Assembly: GCA_002005505.1 (NCBI GenBank)
Contig: KV908612.1
Coordinates: 1 to 64,000, forward strand
Direction: 5' to 3'
DNA: 64,000 nt
DNA from: Botryococcus braunii
Lineage: Eukaryota; Chlorophyta; Trebouxiophyceae
Positions 55,801-64,000 of the stretch are shown here, piece after piece. Within the stretch, counting starts at the first letter, position 1; each line of letters starts with the position of its first letter. A program made the translations under genes and the position numbers. The notes under the pieces were generated by a model. That model saw nothing but the letters and a program-made list of their open reading frames with translations, did not search any database and was not told the origin of the DNA.

Positions 55801-57019
55801 ACTCATCAACCGTTTTTTCGCATTCCGCAAGCTCACTTGGAGCAAGACGGTACGCGGGCCTATTGGGGGGCCGATGTCCTTCTTCCAAATTTATTGTGTG
55901 AAACACTTCCCGCTCCGGGGGTAACCCCGGGAGTTGTTTTGCAAACAAGTCCTCATTTGCAAGTAACAAGTCTTTCAGGGCCTGTGGCTTGCCTTCCAAC
56001 ATGTCATTTATTTGATGAGTGAAAGTCATACCGGTACTACTGGGGGGTTTTGTGACGACGGGGGTGTCGTCCATAGATTTGTCGGTGTCCGCCAAGTCGG
56101 CCTCACTTGAGGCGTCCTCCCCGGTGATGTCCACCAGTTCAGCCTGCTCATTCACAAGCACAGTATACAAACAAACCTTCCAAACATCTTGACCCTTCCA
56201 TCCTTTTCCATTCCTATCCTTCCTTCCTTCCTTCCTCTCTTGTGCTTGTAAACCCCAAACAAGTTTTGGCCCCACTGGCAACGATGAATTTGCGTGTTTT
56301 AGGGTGACCCACTTCCCATTATGTCTAAATTGAGCAGCCTTTACACAAAAATCAATTGAGACTCCTCTTTCTTCCATCCAGTCCTGCCCCAAAATCATGT
56401 CTACCCCATCAATCATGGCAGGGCTTACAATGAAGTTGTGACGGGAAGTTATACCAGGCTTGAGTGTAAACGACACATCTACCGTTCCTTTCGTATCGGA
56501 CACACTTCCATCAGCAAGAGTCACGGATATGCATGCGGGTTTGTATCGCACCCCTAGCCCTTGCAAAGTATCACTTTTAATAAACGAATGAGATGCCCCA
56601 CTATCAAACAACACTGAAAGGATTTTCCCCTTAACATTCGCCGGAAAGGTCATAGCTAGCGGAGAGTCAGTAGTAACACTTCCCATGGTGAGTGTGGGTC
56701 TTGGGGGAACCACACAACATACAAAAGAGAATGGGTATACACTAGTTTGACCATTCATGTCCACCGCCTGTCCCTTCCTTCCTGAACACACTTCCACAAT
56801 CCTTCCTTGCATACGGTGAGCATAGAGACTCTTACTTTTCCAAGTTTTCCTTCCCACAATGAAACAACAAGTGAGGGACGGGTTGCACCTTTGTTCCCAT
56901 AAAAACTTGGAAATCTCAGATTCAGCCTTCCTAACATTTGGCACCACAAGGTTCACCCCTTCCTTTCCCAAATTGGAGGCCACAAGAGAGTGCAAAACAT
57001 GCAAGCAAGTGGCATCCAT
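52865..57019 (-). CDS. G4 pol polyprotein with chromodomain
   Basis: 1384 codons. Approximate residues: linker 1-110 (several Cys); retropepsin DSGASHSF 139-146; RT about 390-600 with DYRPLNK, LDLLSGYHQ and YLDD at 537-540; RNase H about 690-800 (VCDACDYGVGAVLF, TDHKCN); integrase zinc finger H-H-C-C (HVGHPG...HCDSCQ) and core D in SMDFITN, D in SDRDPRF, E in the block after HPQTDGQTERTNR; chromodomain in the last ~75 residues (YEVETILDHK...YLVRWKGHD...SWEPLNHF). Aromatic-cage residues Y, W, W are present, so methyl-lysine binding is plausible. The loop before YLVRWKG is longer than usual. Start ATG 57019 lies 11 bp downstream of the gag stop in another frame. The pol frame is open upstream into gag, so frameshifting is possible. 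Confidence 0.95.
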   Translation of the reverse strand: MDATCLHVLHSLVASNLGKEGVNLVVPNVRKAESEISKFLWEQRCNPSLTCCFIVGRKTWKSKSLYAHRMQGRIVEVCSGRKGQAVDMNGQTSVYPFSFVCCVVPPRPTLTMGSVTTDSPLAMTFPANVKGKILSVLFDSGASHSFIKSDTLQGLGVRYKPACISVTLADGSVSDTKGTVDVSFTLKPGITSRHNFIVSPAMIDGVDMILGQDWMEERGVSIDFCVKAAQFRHNGKWVTLKHANSSLPVGPKLVWGLQAQERKEGRKDRNGKGWKGQDVWKVCLYTVLVNEQAELVDITGEDASSEADLADTDKSMDDTPVVTKPPSSTGMTFTHQINDMLEGKPQALKDLLLANEDLFAKQLPGLPPEREVFHTINLEEGHRPPNRPAYRLAPSELAECEKTVDELLKLGLIRPSCSPFASPVLFVRKKDGSLRMVIDYRPLNKITISDRYPLPRIDDLLDRLKGAKVFSSLDLLSGYHQVRLRKEDVPKTAFRTPFGLYEFLVLPFGLTNAPATFQRLMNEVFHDFIREGFLVVYLDDVLIYSKTEEEHLLQLDRVFTRLREHQLLAKLVKCSFFEKQLKYLGHIIGENGLEVDMDKVKVVQEWPTPTNVTEVRRFLGLSNYFRKFIQNYSILATPLTALSGAKAPWKWGQEQQEAFDNIKEALVSAPILTLPDVRRPFKVVCDACDYGVGAVLFQDGKVCAYFSKKLGASERNYSATERELLAVVYALTEWRCYLLGKPVTVVTDHKCNTFLGQQVGLSPRRARWAERLQEFEIEWVWEPGKTNIADPLSRCHFTQHPGPGGRDNGAAVAGAALRRKRRRTSPDSLTPSSRDVEGTLTARVRKVPKVTLPGPAHETPSSLGTMEQIGLASPSELTRETDGYESLLGKLEKAYTYDPWLAARANRRKVSLKGGFWERNGRKYVPALFEERKDGELVVENLRRGILEALHDPPHVGHPGVTRMYELVTREWYWPGMYEDVKAYVAHCDSCQRVKARNTLPAGLLHPLQIPARKWQSVSMDFITNLPKTPSGHDAIWVVVDRLSKCAHFAATTMNADAYTVAQLLRTRVWMYHGYPEEIVSDRDPRFVSKFMKALHELTGCRPALSTAFHPQTDGQTERTNRILGDYLKHYVADHGKDWDSYLPEAEFAYNNAWQTSINTTPFRLTYGQDPNVPFANGHLGKTGIGNADDFVRKMGSDIRRAQKFLAAAQDRQAAYANRRRSNVTFATGDFVLVDRDFFAVHRKLPHKFAPRRVGPFKVLDSPGPNAYRLDFPDGYDHYHPVVNVNFLTLYRTAEGARVRTPPPPPHLVNNHIEYEVETILDHKPRTDDRGRALYDPDGSPHLQYLVRWKGHDPSEDSWEPLNHFTRCHKKVEEYRESQCNSHA

Positions 57020-57030
57020 GGCTTCAGAAT

Positions 57031-58257
57031 TTACTTTTGAGGATTATGCCCCGGCCCTTTTCCCTTCCAATGTGCTCCCCGGCCACCACGGCCCTTCCAC
57101 TGCCCACCTCGAGCTTGATTAGAGGGGAAAGGAGGAGGTGGGGGCAATTGACTGTCGCGCCTGCTCTTCCTTTGCAAGTAGTCCCGCTTGGCCTGACATT
57201 GCCATTGCTCGTGACCAAAGTTTTTGCAGAAATAACACTGGCGCTCGGAGGGGACGCTTGTCCGAGAATCTAACTTCCCACCAACGTTGTGTCCGACGGC
57301 TCCAAGCACAGGCCCCTGGGTGAATCCCGGAAAGTATGCCGGCGTGCTTGTTGGAGTCCTCTTCACAACGTTGAGAACCTTCCTTCCTTCCTGTCCCCTC
57401 AGCATCCCCCCTGATTTTAAGTTGCTTTCATATTGCACCACATAAGTGCACAATGAGTCGAGGCTTGTGAACCTGACACCAGTTTGAGGGTTAACTGTGC
57501 AAGCAACTCTAATAGGAGCATTCAGGCCTTTGAGGAACATATATATTTTATCATTTTCGCAGATGTCATATTCGGTTTCTACATCACTCAACAAGGAAAT
57601 AAACCTTTCTATGTATCTTTCAACGCTTTCTTGCCCTTGATAAACATGGTCTAATTTTTGCCGGGCAGCCATAACCAAATCGGTAGAGTCGTATCGATTT
57701 CCCATAAAATTTTTAAAGTCTTCCCATGTTGGCTCTGTTTGACCTCCTTCCCTTTCCTTCCTTTTGAGGTATGTCCCCCAAACCTTTGTAGGTCGCTCCT
57801 CCATACATTGCAGCGCGACTGCCACCCACTTGTCCCTTGACACATTTGAAATGTTCACATATGATTCCACCTTACTAGCAAAGAATTGGAAGCTTCCTCT
57901 TTTTCCTGTAAACATGGCTGGTGTAGGCACACGCACGACGTTAGTGGTGGATGATGTCCGCTTGGATGCTCGTTCTCCCTCCAAGGCCTCAATCCGCTTC
58001 AATAACCGTAGAATTAGGGATTTAGTCTTATTTTTCTTCAAGGGTGTCTTCAAAGGAGTGGGTTTGGGTTTCGTTTTGGGTGTGGTCGGTTTTGGCGATG
58101 GGGCCAATTGCAATTCCGTTTCGGACTCTTCCAAAAGATCATCGACTTCAATACCTTCCTTTTCCAAACCTTCCAAAATTTCTTTCTCTTTAAGAGGGAG
58201 ACCGGAGTACTTTTTTCCTTTCCGTTTAACCGCCATCATATCAATGGAACAATGCAA
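57031..58257 (-). CDS. G4 gag
   Basis: 408 codons from 58257. An internal start at MMAVKRKG (58239 region) is equally likely. Basic N-terminus, acidic segment (EKEGIEVDDLLEESETELQL), Lys/Pro-rich linker, retrotransposon Gag domain (residues about 125-290, SFQFFASKVESYVNI...WEDFKNFMGNRY), zinc knuckle CYFCKNFGHEQWQC at about 341-354, and an Arg/Gly-rich tail. Forms the particle and binds RNA. Intact, unlike the G1 copy. Confidence 0.94.
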   Translation of the reverse strand: MHCSIDMMAVKRKGKKYSGLPLKEKEILEGLEKEGIEVDDLLEESETELQLAPSPKPTTPKTKPKPTPLKTPLKKNKTKSLILRLLKRIEALEGERASKRTSSTTNVVRVPTPAMFTGKRGSFQFFASKVESYVNISNVSRDKWVAVALQCMEERPTKVWGTYLKRKEREGGQTEPTWEDFKNFMGNRYDSTDLVMAARQKLDHVYQGQESVERYIERFISLLSDVETEYDICENDKIYMFLKGLNAPIRVACTVNPQTGVRFTSLDSLCTYVVQYESNLKSGGMLRGQEGRKVLNVVKRTPTSTPAYFPGFTQGPVLGAVGHNVGGKLDSRTSVPSERQCYFCKNFGHEQWQCQAKRDYLQRKSRRDSQLPPPPPFPSNQARGGQWKGRGGRGAHWKGKGPGHNPQK

Positions 58258-58316
58258 TTACAACCTTCCCTACGTCTCCCTTCGGTTCGAGGCTCTAACC
58301 GCCTCGCCGATACCAA

Positions 58317-58766
58317 TTTAACGAAGTGAGACGTGTAACTAAGATTTATAACAAGCTAAGCAAGGGTATCAGGCAAGGGTGACACCGAAGGTAGAAATCG
58401 AAGTTCCAATCCGTTACAAGTTCGCAGCCCTCCTCACGCAGGTCGTCCGAGTCTCCAAAGAACAATATATAATGAACAATGTAGAGAATGCTAGATGTCT
58501 CACTCGTAGCAGCAAACCCAAAGACAATGATCGCCACCCGAGTTCCTAGTCCACCTATGCGCGGATCCGGCTACGTCGTCCCTCTACGAGATGCTCTCGC
58601 GAGCATAGCGATATGGATGACGAGAGGAGACCCACTAGGATATTACAGTCATTTTCCTACACACAAGGACAACGAGATCTACTCGTATCCCAAAGGGCAC
58701 GAAGAAACATGAACTACGCGCACATCCTACGTGAGACGCGTCGCGCTGACGCGGCACCTCACTACA
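58317..58766 (-). repeat. G4 5' LTR and adjacent primer site
   Basis: 450 bp. In element orientation it ends TTCGTTAAA, then T and TGGTATCGGCGAGG (complement of 58302-58315). The primer site starts TGGTAT like many plant iMet-type sites but continues CGGCGA, so the matching tRNA end would be TCGCCGATACCA. Confidence 0.93.
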
Positions 58767-58771
58767 AACAG

Positions 58772-60538
58772 TCCAAACAGTCTTAGCTGGTAGACAGTGG
58801 AGCGTCTGTACATCTTGTGAACAATCTGTCCCTGCTGCATGCCCCTACAGTCCATGACCACCCTATTCCACTGCTGCTCGCTACATCTGATGCCACTGGG
58901 GGTATTGTTGCTACTGGGTCAGTGTGTCTCATGTCCTCTCAGCATGTTCCAGTGTGGCTGCATCATGTCCAGTGTGCTCCCTCAGCTACCACCAATATTT
59001 TGTCAGTATCTGCTGCTCTGCGTGATGGAATCCGGTTCAGTACAGATAGACTTGGAGCATTCACTGCTGTCTCAGGACCGAGTGGTTGGCAGATGCCTGT
59101 GAAACCAGAGAATGGCCTGTATTATATCCACAACTGTCTCCCAGTAGCACCTGTGACGGTTCCTTATTCAGTAACAGCTGCTCTGAAGAAGAAATGCTCC
59201 AAAGCTCAAAGCCATGACTGTGCCAAACGTTTCCTGTGGCACAGCAGATTGGGACACCCAGGAGATCCGTGGATGAAACGCCTGAGCAGTGAGCAACTGG
59301 TTACTGGCCTAGACACAGTATTGTCCCCGTGTGAAAAGTGTCCTAAGTACTGTGAAGCTTGCATTGAGGGGAAGCATGCACGTCCCCCGTTTGGTGAAAG
59401 TTCTAGACCTGCTGAGAAACCCCTTGACAGAATCCACATTGACACTGTGGGCCCCATAGCACCAGCAGCCATTACTGGGGAACGCTTTTGGGTAACTGTA
59501 ACTGATGAGGCATCTGGGTGGAAGGCAGTGCTGCCAGTGAAGTCAAAGGATGTAATTGGAGCTGTTGTCAGAGACCTAATTTTGTACTGGCAAACTGAAA
59601 AGGAAACTACAGTGAAGTGCATCCGCAGTGACAGAGGCACAGAGTTCCTAAATGCCAAGTTCAAGGAATTTTGTGCATCCCAGGGCACTAAGCTGGAGAC
59701 ATCTGCCCCATATACCCCTCAGCAGAACGGAGTTGCGGAGAGAGCCAACAGGACCCTCAAGGAACGCACCAGAACCCTCCTCAATTTTGCTGGAGCTAGC
59801 CCTGTTATGTGGAAGGAAGCCCTGGAGACAGCATGCACCCTCCTAAATATGGGACCCAGCACAGGCAGGCCCCTATCTCCCTGCGAAATGTTCATGGGAT
59901 ATAAACCAGACGTATCCTTGATGCGCACATGGGGATGCCTAGTCTTTGTGCACGTTCCTGATCAGCAGAGGGGGGCATTTGCACCAAAGGCTGTGCTGGG
60001 ATGTTCACTGGTTACTCTCCAGTGTCAAAGGCATACCGTGTCTATATGGGAGGGGGAATCTGGAGAGAGAGCAGAGATGTCCAATTTGTAGAACACATTC
60101 GAGGAGCTACTCGGGTGGGAATGGCAGTTCTCCCTGACCAGCCTCAGCAGTTCTCATACCCTGAAGACTTACCAGGGCAAATGCACAGCAGCAACCCAGT
60201 GGTGTCATTGCCACAGTGCAGCACGCAGAATCAGACTGTCAGCAGCCCATGCTCCAGCAGTAGACCTGACAGCTCCTTCCCAGTACCCTCTGACCAGGCT
60301 GCAACTGAGCCTGCTAGTCAGGGGAAGCCTTCCCAAGAGGAGGACATTCTCAATGTGACTCCTGAATCAAGCACGGGAGAACAGCAGCCGGACTTGGATC
60401 AGTCCGGGGCTCTGGACGCTATTCAACGACTGGCGCGAGGAAGTTCGGACAGCGGGCAACACCAACGGATATTAGAGCGAGCACAGCAGTCACTGCGTAA
60501 CACTCATCCGACAACGAACATTCCGCCTCCGGACGGAC
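58772..60538 (+). pseudogene. B1 pol part 1 (protease, integrase)
   Basis: Continues B1 in frame after G4. A TAG at 58784-58786 stands where Copia-A has Trp (SWLIDSGAS). The protease motif VDSGASVHLV follows at once. Open frame to 60091: GAG-pre-integrase H-H-C-C (LWHSRLGHPG...CEKCPKYCEAC), integrase core D in IHIDTVGP, D in RSDRGTEF, E in NGVAERANRT. A 1-bp deletion near 59998 shifts the frame (VLGCSL where GMFTGY is expected); the correct frame continues at 60001-60538 until the TRIM. Confidence 0.92.
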
Positions 60539-61141
60539 TGTTGTGCGGAGCGGATCGGGCCTGGTCACCCCGATCCGGCTCGGGTACATAAGCGGGCGAT
60601 TAATCGTACAATTACCTTGGTACTTTTAGCCGATCGGTTAGGACCGCGACTCTGGGTCGAGTCGGTCGAGGGTTCGATCCCCCGGCACAACATATGGTAT
60701 CGGCGATCTGGTTGATGGGCCATTTTTCATGGTAAATCGCCTCGGGTATGAGCGCGAGTATGAGATGGGCCCATAACGATTGTAGGTGCTTGGTGCACAT
60801 GTTTGAGGCCCCACGGGAGTGGCCACGTGATCAGGCACAGTGCAAAAGGAGGGATTCGGTGATCGGTGGCGATAATCGCGGGACGTATGCGCGGTATATC
60901 TCTTTCCCGGGCGGCCAGGCGGGCTGCTGTAGGTGGACCTAAGAATGAAGTACGAGCGAGGACGCTCGGTTTTTAGGTGGGGAGAGATGTTGTGCGGAGC
61001 GGATCGGGCCTGGTCACCCCGATCCGGCTCGGGTACATAAGCGGGCGATTAATCGTACAATTACCTTGGTACTTTTAGCCGATCGGTTAGGACCGCGACT
61101 CTGGGTCGAGTCGGTCGAGGGTTCGATCCCCCGGCACAACA
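60539..61141 (+). mobile_element. TRIM: 603-bp terminal-repeat retrotransposon in miniature
   Basis: Two identical 154-bp LTRs (60539-60692 and 60988-61141), TGTTGTGCGG...GGCACAACA with 8-bp inverted ends, TSD CGGAC (60534-60538 and 61142-61146). A primer site TGGTATCGGCGATCTGG starts at 60695, and a purine tract GGTGGGGAGAGA precedes the 3' LTR. The 295-bp interior has no ORF of note. The LTR 3' part is tRNA-like: A box TAGCCGATCGGTTAGGA at 60627, anticodon-like stem CGACTC/GAGTCG (60647-60664), B box GGTTCGATCCC at 60671, exactly 44 nt after the A box start as in tRNA genes. The 5' part has a stem CGGATCGGG/CCCGATCCG. Non-autonomous; identical LTRs imply recent insertion. Confidence 0.93.
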
Positions 61142-61146
61142 CGGAC

Positions 61147-63534
61147 TGTCGCGGGCTCAACGCTATGAGCAACGAACTGCGGCTCGAGATATCCTGCTGG
61201 CACAGGATAAGGGAGAGAGCTGTGAGCGAGAGGGGATGACTGAAGGTGACACAGAGTCACAGGGACCAGGGGAAGTGCAGGAATTGGGTCAGGACACCGA
61301 GAAACCTGCTTCACTTGTAAGAGATGAGAGGGGGGCAGTCTCTGATCAGACTGTAGATGGTCCAAGCGAGCTGAGCTGTATGGGTGGGACCTGCTCAGTG
61401 CCTGAGAGACATGTTAGAGATGGGACCTCAATCTGTGATGCCCAAGGACAATGTGGTGCCAGCCACGCAAGTGTGGGCCATGCTTGGGAGTGTGCTGCTG
61501 GGCCTGCGCCCCAGCGCTCATGTCTAGTAGGGAGCAGACAGAGAGAGAGAGAGAGAGACATGGGCACAGTCTCAAGACAGACCAAGAGCTCATGCAATGC
61601 AGAGTGGTTCAAATGCCTGTGAGAGTCCAGACGGGACTGCAAACCGTCAGCCATGTGAGAGTGTGTCTGAGGAGGTGAATCGGAAGCCTGGACAGTGTGA
61701 GAATTCCCCCAGTTACAAGAGCTTTCCGAGAGGTACCTGTGTTTGGGAGGATGATGTGAGAGTGGCTGGCAGCAAGCTTGAGAGGGCAAGCTGTGAGTCT
61801 AAGAGAGAGAAAGAGCAGAGGGGGAGATCTGGATCTTTGCCCACAGTCCCCACGTGCAGTGCGGCGACATTCAGCGAAAGAGTAGTGGGTGACAGTGAGA
61901 GTAAGAGTAAGCAAGATCAGGGGAAGCACACTGGTGTGCGATTTGGGAAGATTAGTGTGCCTTCCAGTTTAAAGGAAGCCCAGCAGTCCCCACAGTGGGA
62001 ATATTGGAAGGCTGCTATGCAGGAGGAGCAAAACTCCTTAGATGCTCATGAGGTGATGGAGTTTGTTCCAAGACCTCGTGGTCACAAAGTAATCCCAGTT
62101 CACTGGATTTTCTCAGTGAAAATGGATGCTCATGGTAATGTGCTTAGGTTCAAGGCTAGGCTGGTAGCTCAAGGGTGTAGGCAAATTCCAGGAGTGGATG
62201 TAATGGAGGTATTTGCTCCCACCAGCAGTTATGGATCTAGAAGAGCTTTGCTGTCAGTGGCTGCACAGGAGGGTCTTGAAATTCACCAGGTGGATGTCAA
62301 GACTGCATTTTTAAATGGTGAATTAGAGGAGGAGGTCTATGTCACACAACCTCCTGGGTTTGAGAATGGGGATGGGAACACTGTGTGTCGCTTGAAGAAG
62401 GCACTGTATGGCCTGAAGCAAGCTCCAAGGGCATGGCATAAGACCCTTAATGAGAAGCTACTTACCATGGGGTATGAGGTGTGCAAGAGTGATGCTGGGG
62501 TCTATGTGAAATGTTCCGTGGATGGAGGGAAATCCTTTGTGCTGATTTATGTTGATGATCTGTTGATAGTTTCCAAGGGCATGAGTGAGATTGAGAGAGT
62601 GAAGGGGTTGCTTAAGCAGGAGTTCACCATTCATGATCTAGGAGAGGTGAAAGATTTTTTGGGCTGCCAAGTGATGAGAGATAGAAAGAAAGGGTTGATT
62701 TCTTTGAGCTGCGTCCCCAAGATTGATGCCCTAGTTGAGAAATTTGGGCTGGATCTGGAGTTTGTGGGGCCTGACACCCCTATGACTAAGGATTTTGTGG
62801 CCACACAGCGACCTATGTCTAAGGACAACAGTGCCAGCATTGGAGCTGGGAGTCCCTTACCACCAGGTCACAGATATTGTGAACTGGTTGGGTCACTGTT
62901 GTACATTGCCAACACCACTAGGCCTGATATTTCCCAGGCTGTGGGAGTGCTTTCCAGGTATAGGATTACTCCCACCACTGCTCACTGGAATGAAGCCATC
63001 GGAGGGTTGAAATATCTGATGGCTACCAGGGATCTTCTGTTAGTACTTGGAGGGAAGGACACAGAGCTGGAGGGCTTTGTGGATGCAGATTATGGTGGTG
63101 ATCAGGATCACAGGTTTTCCACTACTGGTTACGTAATTCGTGTGTTTGGAGGAGCTGTAGTTTGGGGAAGCAAAAAGCAGTCTGCAGTGGCCACATCCAC
63201 TGTAGAGGCTGAGTTTATGGCGGCAAGTGCAGCTGTCAAAGAGGCCAATTGGATGAAGGGATTCCTGGAAGAAATTGGTATTTCTCCATGGATTGTGAAG
63301 ATCCACTGTGATAATCAGGGATGCATCAATCATCTCAGAAATCCAGTGTTCTCTAAGCATACCAAGCACATTGCAATCAGCTTTCATTTTGCTCGGGAAG
63401 CTATTGCATTGGGGCAGGTTGATGTGAAATACGTTCCTTCTGCTAGGAATGTGGCAGACATATTTACCAAGCCTCTGACAAGGCAGGTATTTCAGAGCCA
63501 TCGTGAGGCTCTGGGATTGGCCAAGTTTTTGTGA
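61147..63534 (+). pseudogene. B1 pol part 2 (linker, RT, RNase H)
   Basis: Resumes the frame interrupted by the TRIM (PPDG, then LSRAQRYEQRTAARD). A frameshift falls in or just after a (GA)n run near 61540-61610. From 61597 the frame is open to the stop at 63534. RT has [43 protein letters not shown] and YVDDLLIVS. RNase H has DADYGGDQDHRFSTTGY, EAEFMAASAAVKEANW and DNQGCINHL. C-terminus ADIFTKPLTRQVFQSHREALGLAKFL. Catalytic motifs are intact. Confidence 0.93.
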
Positions 63535-63552
63535 GGAAAAGGCAAGGGGAAG

Positions 63553-64000
63553 TGTTATAATAGTGACAGAACATTTTGGTGCCTTTCCCTCAGAAGAGTA
63601 ATAGTGGCCAGATCAGCTTCAATGAATAATCGGTGGCAGAACCTGGGAGTTTCGCCAGAACTCATCTAGACCAGTTATACGTTGATTAGGAAGGATGAGG
63701 TAATCAGACACGGTTTGCTAGAAAGAATTTATGACACCGGCGTGCAAGGACGAGGCACTTGATTGGGACACTAAAGGCACTTCGGGTGCTTATCTCTTGA
63801 CTGTTGCCTATCAAGTCCTCATTCACATTCGGTCACTGCTTGTTCTCCTACACACAACAAGAGTACCGACGAGCTAATCACCCTTCGTGCCCGGGTCATA
63901 CAGGTAACCTGACGTTACGAGCCTGAAGCCTCACTGACAATGGGTTAGGAAAGGTCTAGGTAATATTATTAAGTTGGTGCTAATGTTTTCCTCATTGATA
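63553..64000 (+). repeat. B1 3' LTR, partial (cut by window end)
   Basis: Starts TGTTATAATAGTGAC after the purine tract GGCAAGGGGAAG. One difference seen against the 5' LTR (AAAGAATTTATG for AAAGGATTTATG, the TATA-like site). Includes the first unit, ending CATACAG before GTAACC at about 63904. Confidence 0.93.

Larger units (their letters stand above)
52213..58766 (-). mobile_element. Gypsy G4, intact chromovirus (6554 bp)
   Basis: Complete Ty3/Gypsy on the minus strand. LTRs 52213-52662 and 58317-58766 (450 bp each), TSD AACAG (52208-52212 and 58767-58771), primer site TGGTATCGGCGAGG (complement of 58302-58315), gag 57031-58257, pol 52865-57019 with C-terminal chromodomain, and purine tract AATAAGGGGGGGAGTA beside the 3' LTR. 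Both ORFs are open and LTRs look identical, so this is the best candidate here for an active, autonomous element. Termini are TGTAGTGAG...TTCGTTAAA, with a non-canonical 3' end; the TSD supports this boundary. Confidence 0.96.
49810..64000 (+). mobile_element. Copia-B element B1 containing Gypsy G4 and a TRIM
   Basis: 5' LTR 49810-50515, primer site at 50516, extra ORF1 50583-51107, gag 51121 on, pol split by G4 (52213-58766) and the TRIM (60539-61141), end of pol 63534, purine tract GGCAAGGGGAAG, and 3' LTR from 63553 past the window end. The 3' LTR shows one difference from the 5' LTR in its 448 visible bases, so insertion is recent. Pol carries stops and frameshifts, so B1 may depend on other copies. 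Confidence 0.94.

Noticed and set aside
60539..60692. Retrozyme (hammerhead ribozyme in a short LTR)
   Set aside because: No CTGATGA...GAAA core on either strand of the LTR; the structure present is tRNA-like.
60620..60692. A functional tRNA gene
   Set aside because: T arm and D arm fit, but the 5' and 3' acceptor strands do not pair and the anticodon loop is not 7 nt. It is an LTR part with a second identical copy at 61069-61141.

Overview
This window is a nuclear, transposon-dense stretch of a eukaryotic genome. Nearly all of it is LTR retrotransposons inserted into one another. The unnested part (about 35.5-43.8 kb) has dinucleotide microsatellites, poly-C/poly-G runs and one candidate host exon. 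The organism cannot be named. Chromodomain-bearing Ty3/Gypsy elements and Copia primer-binding sites that fit a plant-type initiator-methionine tRNA better than the animal type (from memory) make the green lineage (alga or plant) plausible. There is no prokaryotic gene organisation.

Left nest (1-34.5 kb). LTRs of a family called here Copia-C are stacked in each other (LTR-C1, -C2, solo LTR-C3). Copia-A element E1 (1380-12206, TSD CCACT) sits in LTR-C2 and is interrupted by a deleted Gypsy, G3 (6393-10200, TSD AGAGC). Copia-A element E2 (12744-33796, TSD TAAGC) sits in an LTR of a minus-strand Copia-D element (D2). E2 is interrupted by Gypsy G1 (16435-29759, TSD CTGAG) and by a solo LTR-B (32336-33040, TSD GTTGG). 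G1 contains a block (18714 to about 26960) that duplicates the right-hand nest at a constant offset of 29008 bp.

Centre (34.5-43.8 kb). A solo LTR-D (TSD GTTTT), non-repetitive DNA, (CT)n/(GT)n/(CA)n tracts with CG cores, and a minus-strand open exon of 347 codons with an AT-hook-like motif.

Right nest (43.8-64 kb). Minus-strand Copia-B fragment B2 contains Copia-A E3, which contains minus-strand Copia-D D1, which contains Copia-B B1. B1 contains the intact chromovirus G4 (52213-58766, TSD AACAG) and a 603-bp TRIM (60539-61141, TSD CGGAC). The outer elements run off the window.

The most interesting signals are these. (1) Every Copia LTR family here carries two copies of a 134-148 bp unit. 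The unit starts about 28-31 nt after a TATA-like motif and ends exactly at a CAG/G. The first copy is followed by GT (a donor) and the second copy ends as an acceptor. This fits a 328-331 nt intron in the LTR that reverse transcription could restore each cycle. (2) Copia-B has an extra leader ORF whose N-terminus resembles the histone H3 tail. (3) The Copia primer sites match most of the 5' half of initiator tRNA and are mirrored by the LTR end. (4) The TRIM has tRNA-derived A and B boxes in its LTR and shares its primer site with the Gypsy family. (5) There is a near-perfect 8-9 kb internal duplication with a non-homologous left junction.
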